A stretch of 64,000 nucleotides of DNA, from positions 62,001-126,000 of the forward strand of contig NZ_JBLBVK010000057.1 in NCBI RefSeq assembly GCF_047314965.1, in the 5' to 3' direction. This stretch comes from JAVJUV01 sp047314965. GTDB taxonomy: Bacteria; Pseudomonadota; Alphaproteobacteria; Rhodobacterales; Rhodobacteraceae. Below, one piece after another: positions 1 to 7,467 of this stretch (position 1 is the first letter of the stretch; the number at the start of each line of letters is the position of its first letter). The notes under the pieces are model-generated. The model was given only the letters and a program-made list of their open reading frames with translations, was not told where the DNA came from and made no database searches. The position numbers were made by a program, and so were the translations under genes.

Positions 1-677
1 ATCAATCGTCCTATCGCCTCGATCTCGGCAAGACGCGGATGCGAAAGAGCGTGGTGAACGGGGCGGGTCTTGCCACCAGCCAACAGACGGTCCTTGGTCC
101 AGCCAATCAGCCCGTCATTCTCGGCATGGACGCAGACAAGTGCGCCTTCCTCCTTTGCGATCGAGAGCACCTCGCAGATGGCCCGGTCATCCAGTTTGAT
201 GTTGTATGTCGTGAAGACCTTGATCGAGCGATGCCCGGCCCGGATCAATGCCCGAAGATCGTTCGCGGCGTGAGGTGCAGCCCAGTCGCTGACGATAATG
301 TGGAAGGCGTGGTCGATGCCCGCACCGCGTTCTGCGCGTGCCATGTAATCGGACATCGCGTCTGCCAGACGCTGACCCTTTGCCTGGGCGGCAAAGCTCA
401 CGACACTGGTCGTTCCGCCCATGGCCGCCGAGCGTGTCGCGGTCTCGAATGTGTCGGCGTTCATCAGGCCCATGCCGGACATCTGTTCGATGTGGCTATG
501 CACATCGACGCCTCCCGGGGATACGATTCTGCCGGTGCAGTCGATCTCGCGGGTGGCCTCTCCGGCGAAATCACCGACAGCCGCTATGCGCCCGCCGCGT
601 ACGGCGATATCGGCCTTGCCGTCTGAGTCAGAAGTCAGAACGCGGCCGCCTCGAAGGATCAGATCGAATTTCGACAT
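1..677 (-). CDS. Hydantoinase/dihydropyrimidinase-type cyclic amidohydrolase, C-terminus cut by window edge
   Basis: Cytosolic metal-dependent amidohydrolase of the D-hydantoinase/dihydropyrimidinase family, which hydrolyses cyclic ureides or amides. Read from the ATG at 677, 225 residues are present and the frame leaves the window without a stop. Visible motifs are the N-terminal LILRGG strand, the metal-binding VDVHSH pair (His60, His62), the SIKVF lysine that is carboxylated in this family (Lys153) and VHAEN (His184). The substrate cannot be told from this half: dihydropyrimidinase, phenylhydantoinase and allantoinase-like enzymes share these motifs. It is divergent from the exbB operon, with 170 bp between them. 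Confidence 0.85.
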   Translation of the reverse strand, partial: MSKFDLILRGGRVLTSDSDGKADIAVRGGRIAAVGDFAGEATREIDCTGRIVSPGGVDVHSHIEQMSGMGLMNADTFETATRSAAMGGTTSVVSFAAQAKGQRLADAMSDYMARAERGAGIDHAFHIIVSDWAAPHAANDLRALIRAGHRSIKVFTTYNIKLDDRAICEVLSIAKEEGALVCVHAENDGLIGWTKDRLLAGGKTRPVHHALSHPRLAEIEAIGRL

Positions 678-847
678 GGAACGGATTTAGTCAGCGCAGC
701 GGAGTCGCCGCAAGCGGTTAAAGCGCCCTTTCCCAAGACGTCGCGCCTTTGGCCGAAAGTCTGCCATACGTTTCGCCGACGCTTTGCCGCACTTGCGCTT
801 GAACGGTCAGGGCGGCAGTTTGGGCCGGTCCTGTTTCGGAGCCTGTC

Positions 848-1483
848 ATGGATGTCGCAAGCCTGTTGTCCTTTCTCGACCGTGGCGGGGTCGTCATCTG
901 GGCCATTTCGGCTCTGAGCCTTTTCACGCTGACTCTGATCTTCTGGAAAGCGCTGCGCCTTGCCCGCTTGGGTGTCTGGGGCGGTGGGAAGGCGGAGCGC
1001 GCAGTTGAAGAGTTCAGGCGGACAGGCCAGATTCCGGGTGAGGCTGGTGGCGGTTTGCGATACCGCATCGCCCGCCATGGAATGCAGGCGGTGTCCAACC
1101 CGGCGTTCGGCGATCCAGAAGCGCGTGAAGAAACCGAACGGTTCGCGCGTCAGTTACTTGTCGAGGCCCGTTCCGGACTGCGGGCTCTTGACGTCGTCGC
1201 GACGGTAGCACCGCTTCTAGGACTGCTGGGAACCGTTTTGGGAATGATCGAAGCTTTTCAGGCCTTGCAAGAGTCGGGTGCCCGGGCCGATCCGTCGGCG
1301 CTTGCAGGAGGCATCTGGGAGGCCCTTCTGACGACCGCCGCCGGCATGGCCGTTGCGATTCCGGCGGCACTTGCACTGGCGTGGTTCGAGAGCCTTGTCG
1401 ACAGGGTTTCCGCGGACGTGGAGGACCTGGCTACGCAGGTTTTCCTTGCAAAGCCGCGCATGGCGGAAAGAGCGGCCGAATGA
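848..1483 (+). CDS. exbB: MotA/TolQ/ExbB proton channel family protein
   Basis: Inner-membrane proton channel subunit that uses proton motive force with ExbD partners to energise an outer-membrane or envelope process. The 211-residue product has a first membrane segment at about residues 14-34 and two more at about 115-140 and 155-178, the usual ExbB/TolQ arrangement. The loop before the second helix has the family's ALDVVATVAPLLGLLGTVLGM-like glycine-rich stretch. A GGAG precedes the ATG. The stop overlaps the next start as ATGA, so it is translationally coupled to an exbD gene. No tonB or tolA is nearby, so the energised partner is unknown. Confidence 0.88.
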   Translation: MDVASLLSFLDRGGVVIWAISALSLFTLTLIFWKALRLARLGVWGGGKAERAVEEFRRTGQIPGEAGGGLRYRIARHGMQAVSNPAFGDPEAREETERFARQLLVEARSGLRALDVVATVAPLLGLLGTVLGMIEAFQALQESGARADPSALAGGIWEALLTTAAGMAVAIPAALALAWFESLVDRVSADVEDLATQVFLAKPRMAERAAE

Positions 1484-1854
1484 ATCTGACCCGTCCCATG
1501 CGCTTGCGCCGTATGGCGCTGACGCCCATGATCGACGTGGTCTTCTTGCTGCTGATCTTTTTCATGCTGGCCGCGAGGTTCGGACAGGAAGGCACAATCG
1601 AAATCTCGGCCGGTGGCCAGGGGACGGTGTATGACGGGCCGCCACGCCTGGTTGAGGTATACCCGGAAGCGGTCAGATTGAACGGTGTCCCAGTCTCGGT
1701 CGACCAGTTGATTACTTCGCTGGCTGAGCTGACCAAGGATTCCGACGACATCGTTGTTCTGCGCATGCGGGAAGGCGCTGATGTCCAGCGCCTCGTCGAT
1801 GTTATACAGCAATTGAAGGATGGCGGTTTCAGTTCGCCGGCATTGGTCGAATGA
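1480..1854 (+). CDS. exbD: ExbD/TolR family biopolymer transport protein (first copy)
   Basis: Partner of the ExbB-type channel; ExbD/TolR proteins have one N-terminal membrane helix carrying the proton-handling aspartate and a small periplasmic domain. Of the 124 residues, the helix follows a basic N-terminus and begins TPMIDVVFLLLIFF at about residue 15, with Asp19 as the expected essential residue. The rest is a typical short periplasmic domain ending in a QRLVDVIQQLK-like helix. It overlaps exbB by 4 bp and the next exbD by 4 bp, so the three form one operon. Confidence 0.88.
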   Translation: MNLTRPMRLRRMALTPMIDVVFLLLIFFMLAARFGQEGTIEISAGGQGTVYDGPPRLVEVYPEAVRLNGVPVSVDQLITSLAELTKDSDDIVVLRMREGADVQRLVDVIQQLKDGGFSSPALVE

Positions 1855-2249
1855 TGAACCTGCCCCGAACACGGCGCGCGCCCCGGGACAGCATAGTTCC
1901 CATGATCAATGTCGCCTTCCTTCTTCTCGTATTCTTTCTGATGGTCGCCGTGTTTGCGCCGCCTGATCCACTGGACGCGACGCCGCCGGAATCCGGAGCT
2001 GGTACCGAGCCGCCGGCATCCGAAACTCTTGTTGTCAGCGGAACGGGCGAACTGGCATTCGGTTCACTACGTGGGGAAGATGTTTTCGGTGCGCTTTCGG
2101 CTGGGCCGTTGCAACTGCGGGCCGACGCCAGTCTGGAGGCCGCGGACCTCGCCAGACTTGTCCGACGTTTGGCGGAGATTGGAGTGGCACCGATCGAACT
2201 GGTCACGGTCCCACGGCGGGCGCTGGCGGTCGAAGGGACAGGCCGTTAG
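1851..2249 (+). CDS. ExbD/TolR family biopolymer transport protein (second copy)
   Basis: Second ExbD-like subunit, 132 residues, in the same operon. Its helix begins VPMINVAFLLLVFFL at about residue 17, so the aspartate present in the first copy (MIDV) is Asn here (MINV). Two distinct ExbD proteins beside one ExbB occur in several proteobacteria. Because the proton-carrying Asp is replaced, this copy may be structural or regulatory while the first carries protons; that is inference. A Pro/Glu/Ser-rich linker follows the helix. The short downstream gap (32 bp) leads to a DUF1330 gene that may be cotranscribed. Confidence 0.82.
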   Translation: MMNLPRTRRAPRDSIVPMINVAFLLLVFFLMVAVFAPPDPLDATPPESGAGTEPPASETLVVSGTGELAFGSLRGEDVFGALSAGPLQLRADASLEAADLARLVRRLAEIGVAPIELVTVPRRALAVEGTGR

Positions 2250-2281
2250 TCTGGCCGGAAAAGAACAGGGGAGAAGGTATC

Positions 2282-2572
2282 ATGCCGAAAGGTTACATCA
2301 TCGCGCACATCACCGTTCGCGACCCGGAAGCGTACAAGGAATATGTCGTCAAGGATACGCCGATCCTTGAAGGGCTGGACGGGAAGTTCATCGTTCGCGG
2401 CGGACAATCCAAAGTCGTGGAAGGGGAGCTTCACGATCGCCACGTGGTGATCGAATTCCCTTCCTACGAGGCCGCTCTGGCGGCCTACAACGACCCTGAC
2501 TACCAGGCCGTCGCGGATATTCGGAGGCGCACAGCCGACAGCGCCATCGTCGTTGTCGAGGGCCACGGATAA
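2282..2572 (+). CDS. DUF1330 domain-containing protein
   Basis: Small cytosolic protein of 96 residues with the DUF1330 pattern: N-terminal PKGYIIAHITV strand, DPEAYKEY, a central FIVRGG turn, EFPSYEAA and a C-terminal AVADIRRR. The family adopts a dimeric ferredoxin-like (Dabb-type) fold; its biochemical role is not established. A strong GGGGAGAAGG ribosome binding site precedes the ATG. It follows the exbBDD genes on the same strand at 32 bp and may be read from the same transcript, although nothing links its function to proton channels. Confidence 0.85.
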   Translation: MPKGYIIAHITVRDPEAYKEYVVKDTPILEGLDGKFIVRGGQSKVVEGELHDRHVVIEFPSYEAALAAYNDPDYQAVADIRRRTADSAIVVVEGHG

Positions 2573-2688
2573 GCTTTGGTTCCTTGCGGCAGGAAGGCCA
2601 AGCGCCCGTCGGTGTCACTCGTGAGGTGCCATTTGAGCTCTGAATTAGCTTTGTTCGCTGACTCGATGACGATGAAAGTGTTTTGATG

Positions 2689-2701
2689 CAACTTTAAGTT
2701 G
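2689..2701. promoter_or_regulatory. Small inverted repeat upstream of the receiver gene
   Basis: The arms CAACTT and AAGTTG flank one base inside a 278-bp gap that is visibly richer in A and T than its surroundings. It could be an operator or part of a promoter for the receiver gene at 2851. No factor can be named from the sequence. Confidence 0.25.
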
Positions 2702-2761
2702 TGTTTATCTGATTGGATCGGCAGCCGACCAAAGAGTTGCCGGAAGAACAGGGAACCAGAT

Positions 2762-2854
2762 ATGGAACACATCCGTAAGGTCCGGCCACAAGGTCGGAAA
2801 GGTGGGCCTATGCCCGCGCGCTGCCATGATGTTTTGGGGCAGCATCGAAAATGA
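2762..2854 (+). CDS. Possible 30-residue upstream ORF coupled to the receiver gene
   Basis: A short basic reading frame (starts MEHIRKVRPQ, ends VLGQHRK) begins with ATG at 2762 after an AGGGAACC that could serve as ribosome binding site. It ends with a TGA that overlaps the ATG of the receiver protein as ATGA. That overlap is the arrangement of a translationally coupled leader peptide. No family is recognised, and a chance open frame of this length is quite possible. Confidence 0.25.
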   Translation: MEHIRKVRPQGRKGGPMPARCHDVLGQHRK

Positions 2855-3246
2855 CTGCGGCTAGTGTATTTGCCGGGAAAGTATTGCTTTACGTAGAAGA
2901 TGACCCGGTACAGTCGAATGAAACTTTCGCGCGGCTCGGGCTAATGGGTTTTGGAGAAATCCGGTTTGCCAGCGACCTGTGCCAAGCCGAGGCACTGGTT
3001 CGGGACATGAGCATAGATGTGGCCTTTCTGGACGTACACCTTGGGATGTCCACGACGCTCGATATCGCCATGGCTCTTGCCAAATCCGGTACCCATGTCG
3101 TTTTCACCTCCGGGTACGACCGGGACGAACTGGGAGATCGGTTGGGTGATTTTCCCTTCTTGAAAAAGCCCTTCTCCACAGGCGAGTTGTCGATCGCTCT
3201 TGAGGATGCACGAGTCGATCAGCATGGAAGTCTGGCTGCCGAATAA
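2851..3246 (+). CDS. Single-domain response regulator (receiver only)
   Basis: A 131-residue CheY-like receiver with no output domain. It keeps the phosphorylation set: acidic EDD at 16-18, phosphoacceptor Asp61 in FLDVHLG, Thr86 in FTSGYD and Lys106 in KKPF. It would therefore accept a phosphoryl group from a histidine kinase or phosphotransferase and act through protein contacts, as in branched phosphorelays or motility control. No kinase is adjacent. The start ATG overlaps the stop of a possible small upstream frame. It is convergent with phaP, and the hairpin at 3252 lies between them. Confidence 0.85.
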   Translation: MTAASVFAGKVLLYVEDDPVQSNETFARLGLMGFGEIRFASDLCQAEALVRDMSIDVAFLDVHLGMSTTLDIAMALAKSGTHVVFTSGYDRDELGDRLGDFPFLKKPFSTGELSIALEDARVDQHGSLAAE

Positions 3247-3251
3247 AAAAT

Positions 3252-3271
3252 GGCGGGCCCAAGGGCCCGCC
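3252..3271 (-). terminator. Intrinsic terminator of phaP
   Basis: A perfect GC-rich hairpin (GGCGGGCC / GGCCCGCC with a 4-base loop) is preceded on the plus strand by AAAAAA. Read on the minus strand it is therefore a stem followed by TTTTTT, a standard Rho-independent terminator placed 45 bp after the phaP stop codon. Plus-strand transcripts of the receiver gene also cross the stem but would have no T run. Confidence 0.8.
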
Positions 3272-3315
3272 AGTCAAAATGATGCCAACAGGGAGGGCGT
3301 TGGCAATCAGAACTC

Positions 3316-3762
3316 TTACTTCGCAGTCGCCTTCTTGGCGGCGGCGGTCATGTCGTCGGTGGCCTTCTTCACGGCTTTCGTGGCTTCGTCGCCCATGTCT
3401 TTGCCGGCGGCCAGCATCAGTTCGACAGTTTCCATCTGAACTTTTTTCGCGATTTCCGCGAATGCAGCCATCGACTCGGCGCTCATTTCAGCTTGAGCGG
3501 AAGCGAAGTCGGTCATGGCTTTGGTGTAATCGGTCGGATCGTCCTTGACGTTGGTTACAACGCCCAGCTTGCCGATGGTTGCTTTGGTCCACGACGCGGA
3601 AATCTCGGTCGATTTCTCGGCAGCTTCGAGGACGACTTTCGACATCTTGTCGGCAAAGGCAGCCTGGGTCTTGAAGGCTTCCTGCATCGCCGAGGTGTCG
3701 ACGGGGAATGCGCCCATCATGTCTTTCATCATCTTGGTGTAGTCGTTGGTAGCTTTCGCCAT
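3316..3762 (-). CDS. phaP: Phasin (PHA granule-associated protein)
   Basis: Phasin of 148 residues that coats polyhydroxyalkanoate granules and controls their size and number. The product is Ala/Lys/Met-rich, almost entirely helical and without cysteines. It contains the repeated hydrophobic-amphipathic pattern of phasins (FKTQAAFADKMSKVV, then SAESMAAFAEIAKKVQME) and a Lys/Ala-rich tail. The ATG at 3762 (MAKATND) is preferred to the upstream in-frame ATG because GGAGTGAG lies just before it. phaC follows on the same strand side, and TGC-rich palindromes typical of PhaR control overlap its promoter. Confidence 0.9.
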   Translation of the reverse strand: MAKATNDYTKMMKDMMGAFPVDTSAMQEAFKTQAAFADKMSKVVLEAAEKSTEISASWTKATIGKLGVVTNVKDDPTDYTKAMTDFASAQAEMSAESMAAFAEIAKKVQMETVELMLAAGKDMGDEATKAVKKATDDMTAAAKKATAK

Positions 3763-3822
3763 TGGTCTCACTCCAGGTGCTTACATTTTTAGCGGGGAGA
3801 CCCGCTTTCTGCGTGTGCAAAA

Positions 3823-3851
3823 CATATACATGCTGCGCCGCAGCATTGCAA
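3823..3851 (-). promoter_or_regulatory. phaP promoter with a PhaR-type operator in its spacer
   Basis: On the minus strand TTGCAA is followed after exactly 17 bases by TATATG, a good sigma70-type pair 61 bp before the phaP start. The spacer contains the perfect 15-base palindrome TGCTGCGCCGCAGCA (3831-3845). PhaR repressors of Paracoccus and Rhodobacter bind TGC-rich sites of the form CTGC-N3-GCAG, exactly what is seen here. Binding would block polymerase until PHA granules titrate PhaR. The phaR gene is not in the window. Confidence 0.75.
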
Positions 3852-3858
3852 GTGGCAT

Positions 3859-3873
3859 TGCTGCGGCGCAGCA
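3859..3873. promoter_or_regulatory. Second PhaR-type palindrome upstream of phaP
   Basis: TGCTGCGGCGCAGCA is a second copy of the palindrome in the phaP promoter spacer, differing only in its three central bases. The two centres are 28 bp apart, close to three helical turns, so bound dimers would sit on nearly the same DNA face. It lies just upstream of the -35 and is followed by an A/T tract. Confidence 0.7.
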
Positions 3874-3892
3874 AAAAAAATTTTCTCTTGAG

Positions 3893-5698
3893 TTAAGCGC
3901 CTGATCCCTTTGGAACTTCCACGACATAAGTCCCAGGCGCCGGCGCAAGAACCGGGTGCGACGGAAGTGAACCGGGAATTCTCGCGGGCACAAGCTTGCC
4001 GGAATGGCCAGTCAACCAGCCATCCCATTCCGGCCACCAAGAGCCCTCCCGGAATTCTGCGTTTTGCAGCCAAGTGTCCGCATCGCCGGTCATATCGTCG
4101 TTCACATAGTGACCGTATTTCTTTTTGCTGGGCGGGTTTACGATCCCCGCGATGTGTCCGGATTCCGACAGAATGAACTTCTTAGAGCGGCTGCCCATCT
4201 GCTGGATTCCTCCAAAGCTCGATTTCCAGGCCGCAATATGGTCCGTCTCGCAAGCTATCGCGCAAAGCGGAACCTTGACGTCCCTGATCTGAAGCGTCTC
4301 TCCAAGAAGGTCAAAGCCTTCTCGAGCGAACTTGTTCTCCTGACAAAGTCCGCGCAGGTACTCCATTGTCATGCACGCCGGCAAGTTCGTGCCATCGCCG
4401 TTCCAGAAAAGAAGATCGAATGCAGGTGGGGCTTCTCCCATCATGTAGCTTTTGATGGCCGGTCCGTAGATCAGATCATTTGAACGTAGGAAGCTGAAGG
4501 TCCGGCTCATGATGAAGCTTTCAAGAATGCCGACCTTCTCAACCTCGTCCTCGATCGAGTCGACGAAATCGTTGGAAAGGAACACGCCGACTTCGCCTTG
4601 GTCCTCGAAGTCGGTCAAGGTTGTGAAGAACGTTGCGGATTTGATCGATTTGTCGCCGCGTTTCTGCATAAGCGAAAGCGTCAGCGACAATGTCGTTCCG
4701 GCAATGCAGTAGCCAACCGCATTGACCTGCTTTTCCCCGGTGATCGTTTTCACCTGGTCAATTGCCGTCAGATATCCCTTTTCAACATAGTCGCCCATAC
4801 CGAAGTCGCGGTAGCTGGCGTCCGGGTTTTTCCAGCTGACAACGAACAGGGTGTAGCCCTGATCAACGATCCATTTGATCAGGCTATTCTGCGGTTTCAG
4901 GTCGAGAATGTAGAACTTGTTGATCCAGGGCGGAAAGATGACCAGAGGCGTCTTGTGAACCTTGTCCGTCGTCGGCGCGTATTGGATCAGTTCGAAAATC
5001 TCGTTGCGAAAGACAACCGAACCTTCCGTCGTGCCGATATTTTTGCCGACCTTGAACGCATTTTTGTCGGCCAAGGTGACCAGAAGTTCGCCGTCTGACG
5101 CTTCGATGTCGTGAACAAGGTTTTCCAGCCCATCGACCAGCGATTGCCCATCCGTTTCGACAGCGCGAGCAAGAGCCTCCGGGTTAGTACCAAGGAAGTT
5201 CGTCGGGCTGAGCATATCTACGATCTGCTGCGTGAAGTAGCGGACCCGCTTCTTGTCCACGGCGTCAAGGCCTTCGAGATCGCCGACGGATTCGGCGATG
5301 GCCTTGGACGAAAACAGATACTGCTGCTTCAAAAAATTGAAGTATGGGTGCTCATCCCATATCGGACTGGTAAAGCGCCTGTCCTTCGGGCCCGGATCCT
5401 GCGGCGGAGCCAGTTTGCCTTGCGCCAAGTTTTGTTGCGCCTCCACATAATGGACAAGCGCCTTGCTCCAGTAGCTGACCTGGTGTTCCAGAATCTTCGA
5501 AGGGTTCGACATCAGCTCGGCAAGGTAGGCCGCCGCAGCCTTCACATAGAGATCGTGCCCAGGGCCTTGCAGGCCGGGATTGACGGATTTTTTCTGCGAC
5601 AGCGCGGTGACCAGGCGCTGCGACAGTTCCTCGATCCTAGCGACATTTTTGTTCAATCTCTCAAGTTTTTCAGAGTTTTCAGTTTCTTTTGTTGTCAT
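3893..5698 (-). CDS. phaC: Class I poly(3-hydroxyalkanoate) synthase
   Basis: Polymerises (R)-3-hydroxyacyl-CoA into PHA at the granule surface. The 601-residue length fits class I synthases. The alpha/beta-hydrolase core carries the lipase-like box GYCIAG with catalytic Cys331, the later CETDHIAAW aspartate and the SGHIAGIVNPP histidine; PPWINKFYILDL is the conserved stretch before the box. The ATG at 5698 (MTTKE) gives the normal length. The frame stays open far upstream only because it runs antisense to phaZ. phaZ is divergent and phaP lies downstream, a compact PHA locus without phaA or phaB. Confidence 0.95.
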   Translation of the reverse strand: MTTKETENSEKLERLNKNVARIEELSQRLVTALSQKKSVNPGLQGPGHDLYVKAAAAYLAELMSNPSKILEHQVSYWSKALVHYVEAQQNLAQGKLAPPQDPGPKDRRFTSPIWDEHPYFNFLKQQYLFSSKAIAESVGDLEGLDAVDKKRVRYFTQQIVDMLSPTNFLGTNPEALARAVETDGQSLVDGLENLVHDIEASDGELLVTLADKNAFKVGKNIGTTEGSVVFRNEIFELIQYAPTTDKVHKTPLVIFPPWINKFYILDLKPQNSLIKWIVDQGYTLFVVSWKNPDASYRDFGMGDYVEKGYLTAIDQVKTITGEKQVNAVGYCIAGTTLSLTLSLMQKRGDKSIKSATFFTTLTDFEDQGEVGVFLSNDFVDSIEDEVEKVGILESFIMSRTFSFLRSNDLIYGPAIKSYMMGEAPPAFDLLFWNGDGTNLPACMTMEYLRGLCQENKFAREGFDLLGETLQIRDVKVPLCAIACETDHIAAWKSSFGGIQQMGSRSKKFILSESGHIAGIVNPPSKKKYGHYVNDDMTGDADTWLQNAEFREGSWWPEWDGWLTGHSGKLVPARIPGSLPSHPVLAPAPGTYVVEVPKGSGA

Positions 5699-5726
5699 GG
5701 ATTGGGATCCGTCATACTTTGCACGC

Positions 5727-5742
5727 GCAGCAAACGTGCTGC
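5727..5742. promoter_or_regulatory. TGC-rich inverted repeat in the phaC-phaZ divergent spacer
   Basis: GCAGCA and TGCTGC are separated by four bases, and further GCAGC/GTTGC words follow directly. The arms match the half-sites of the palindromes before phaP, so a PhaR-type repressor could control both divergent genes from here. The element is less perfect than the phaP pair. Confidence 0.5.
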
Positions 5743-5824
5743 AGCTGTTGCCTGCCATCGTAGCGCCGCCGGGCTCTCGCAGCAAAGCGACGTTTTGGCT
5801 CGTGCCGAACCAAGGGTGCCATTT

Positions 5825-7084
5825 ATGCGCTACATGATCACATATGACCTGATGGAGACAATCCGGAACACAAACCAGTGGGCCGGTGCAACTGCTCAGG
5901 CAATGGCTTCCTATCCCATTTGGGGAATGGTTCCGCACCCCGCTTTCAGAATGATGGCTGCCTGGGGCGAGGTTACAGAGCGATCCTTTTCCAGGATGGT
6001 TGCCAAGCCGGATTGGGGCATCGACACTGTTGTCGGTTCCGACGGACGTGATCACCTTGTGACGGTCGAAACAGATCTGTCGCGTGCCTTTGGAGATCTG
6101 ATCCGCTTCCGGGTGCAGGGTCGCAAAGACAAACCGCGCCGTGTTCTTCTGGTTGCCCCGATGTCCGGGCACTACGCCACTCTGCTGCGTTCGACAGTTC
6201 AGAGTTTGTTGCCGGATGCCGACGTCTGGATCACCGATTGGCACAACGCGCGCGACATCCCCGTGAGCGAAGGCAAGTTCGACGTCGAAGACTACACTCT
6301 CTACCTGAGCGACTTCATTCGTCACCTTGGCCCTTCGATCAATGTGATTGCCGTTTGCCAGCCGGCGCCGCTGGCCTTGGCGGCGACGGCGTATCTGGCG
6401 GCAGAAGAGCCCTCGGCACAGCCGCAGACGTTGACACTGATTGGCGGACCGATCGACCCTGATGCGGCGCGCACCGATGTCACGGATTTCGGGCGTCGCG
6501 TAACAATGGGGCAGCTTGAGCAGTTCATCGTACAGAGGGTTGGGTTCAAGTATGCCGGTGTCGGCCGTATGGTCTATCCGGGGCTGTTGCAGTTGGCTTC
6601 TTTCATGTCGATGAATGCCGAAACGCACAGCGGTGCGTTCGCTGACCAGATCATTCGTGTCGCCAACGGCAATGCTGGCGATCACGACAAGCACAACAAA
6701 TTCTATGACGAATATCTGGCTGTCATGGACATGACCGCGGAATTCTACCTTTCCACGGTCGAACGGGTCTTCAAGAACCGCGAAATCGCTCGCAATGAAT
6801 TCACCGTTGCAGGACGCAAGGTCGACATTGCGGCCATAACCGATGTTGCCGTCAAGGTTGTCGAAGGCGAGCGGGACGATATCAGCGCACCGGGTCAGTG
6901 CCGCGCTGCGTTGAACCTCTTGAGTGGCCTTCCTGATAAGCGGAAGGCATGGCACCTTGAGCCTGGTGCCGGACATTACGGGATTTTTGCCGGGAAAGCC
7001 TGGCGGAACAACATCCGCCCGTTGGTTCTCAATTTCATTGACGCCAACACGCCTGCAACCGTCGAGCGCAAGAAAAGCGCCTGA
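5825..7084 (+). CDS. phaZ: Intracellular polyhydroxyalkanoate depolymerase
   Basis: Mobilises stored PHA by thiolysis or hydrolysis of the amorphous polymer at the granule. The 419-residue alpha/beta-hydrolase matches the intracellular PhaZ type: the nucleophile is Cys178 in VCQPAP rather than a Ser lipase box, preceded by DVWITDWHNAR and LYLSDFIRHLG. The C-terminal GAGHYGIFAG provides the histidine. The ATG at 5825 is the first sensible start after the divergent promoter region shared with phaC. The open frame upstream is antisense phaC, not coding. Confidence 0.93.
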   Translation: MRYMITYDLMETIRNTNQWAGATAQAMASYPIWGMVPHPAFRMMAAWGEVTERSFSRMVAKPDWGIDTVVGSDGRDHLVTVETDLSRAFGDLIRFRVQGRKDKPRRVLLVAPMSGHYATLLRSTVQSLLPDADVWITDWHNARDIPVSEGKFDVEDYTLYLSDFIRHLGPSINVIAVCQPAPLALAATAYLAAEEPSAQPQTLTLIGGPIDPDAARTDVTDFGRRVTMGQLEQFIVQRVGFKYAGVGRMVYPGLLQLASFMSMNAETHSGAFADQIIRVANGNAGDHDKHNKFYDEYLAVMDMTAEFYLSTVERVFKNREIARNEFTVAGRKVDIAAITDVAVKVVEGERDDISAPGQCRAALNLLSGLPDKRKAWHLEPGAGHYGIFAGKAWRNNIRPLVLNFIDANTPATVERKKSA

Positions 7085-7093
7085 TCCTCTTGA

Positions 7094-7381
7094 TCAGGTC
7101 CAGTTAACCTGCGTTCCGCCTGGCAGCGCGGCCCTTGCTCGCATCGGAAAATCGAACCTGTAATCGGCCGATTGGCAGAATTCAGCGATCCACGCATCGT
7201 CCATCAGTAGAAAATCCAGGACCGATGCCAGGAATTCCGGGTCCTTCGCGCTTTGCCGAAGGTCGGATGCTGACGCGCCCGTTGCGCCCAGAAATACGGG
7301 GAGCAACTCATCATTTCTGACCAGCCAGGACAAAGCTTCAATGGCCAGAAGCTCGGCAGAATCCAGCGACAGCGGGGTCAT
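7094..7381 (-). CDS. DUF3572 domain-containing protein
   Basis: Small alphaproteobacterial protein of 95 residues with the DUF3572 signature: AIEALSWLVRNDELLPVFL, then GASASDLRQ and VLDFLLMDDAWI. It is predicted to be helical and cytosolic; no function is established for the family. The ATG at 7381 is preferred because a GAGG precedes it; an in-frame ATG at 7393 is the alternative. It is convergent with phaZ, only 9 bp away, and divergent from the diguanylate cyclase gene. Confidence 0.8.
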   Translation of the reverse strand: MTPLSLDSAELLAIEALSWLVRNDELLPVFLGATGASASDLRQSAKDPEFLASVLDFLLMDDAWIAEFCQSADYRFDFPMRARAALPGGTQVNWT

Positions 7382-7467
7382 CGATGGCCTCATGGCAAGA
7401 GATTATTAACGCTTATGGGAAATGAATCGGGGATGAAACTGTAATTTTAGTTAAACCGGGTGAATTG

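Noticed and set aside
2752..2777. GGAAC-N17-CGTA resembling an EcfG general-stress promoter
   Set aside because: Rhodobacterales usually lack the EcfG system, the -10 is one base off, and the site overlaps the possible short ORF.
3893..6976. 1027-codon minus-strand open frame extending phaC upstream across phaZ
   Set aside because: The part above 5698 is antisense to phaZ, which has clear homology and motifs. The open antisense frame comes from codon bias in GC-rich DNA.
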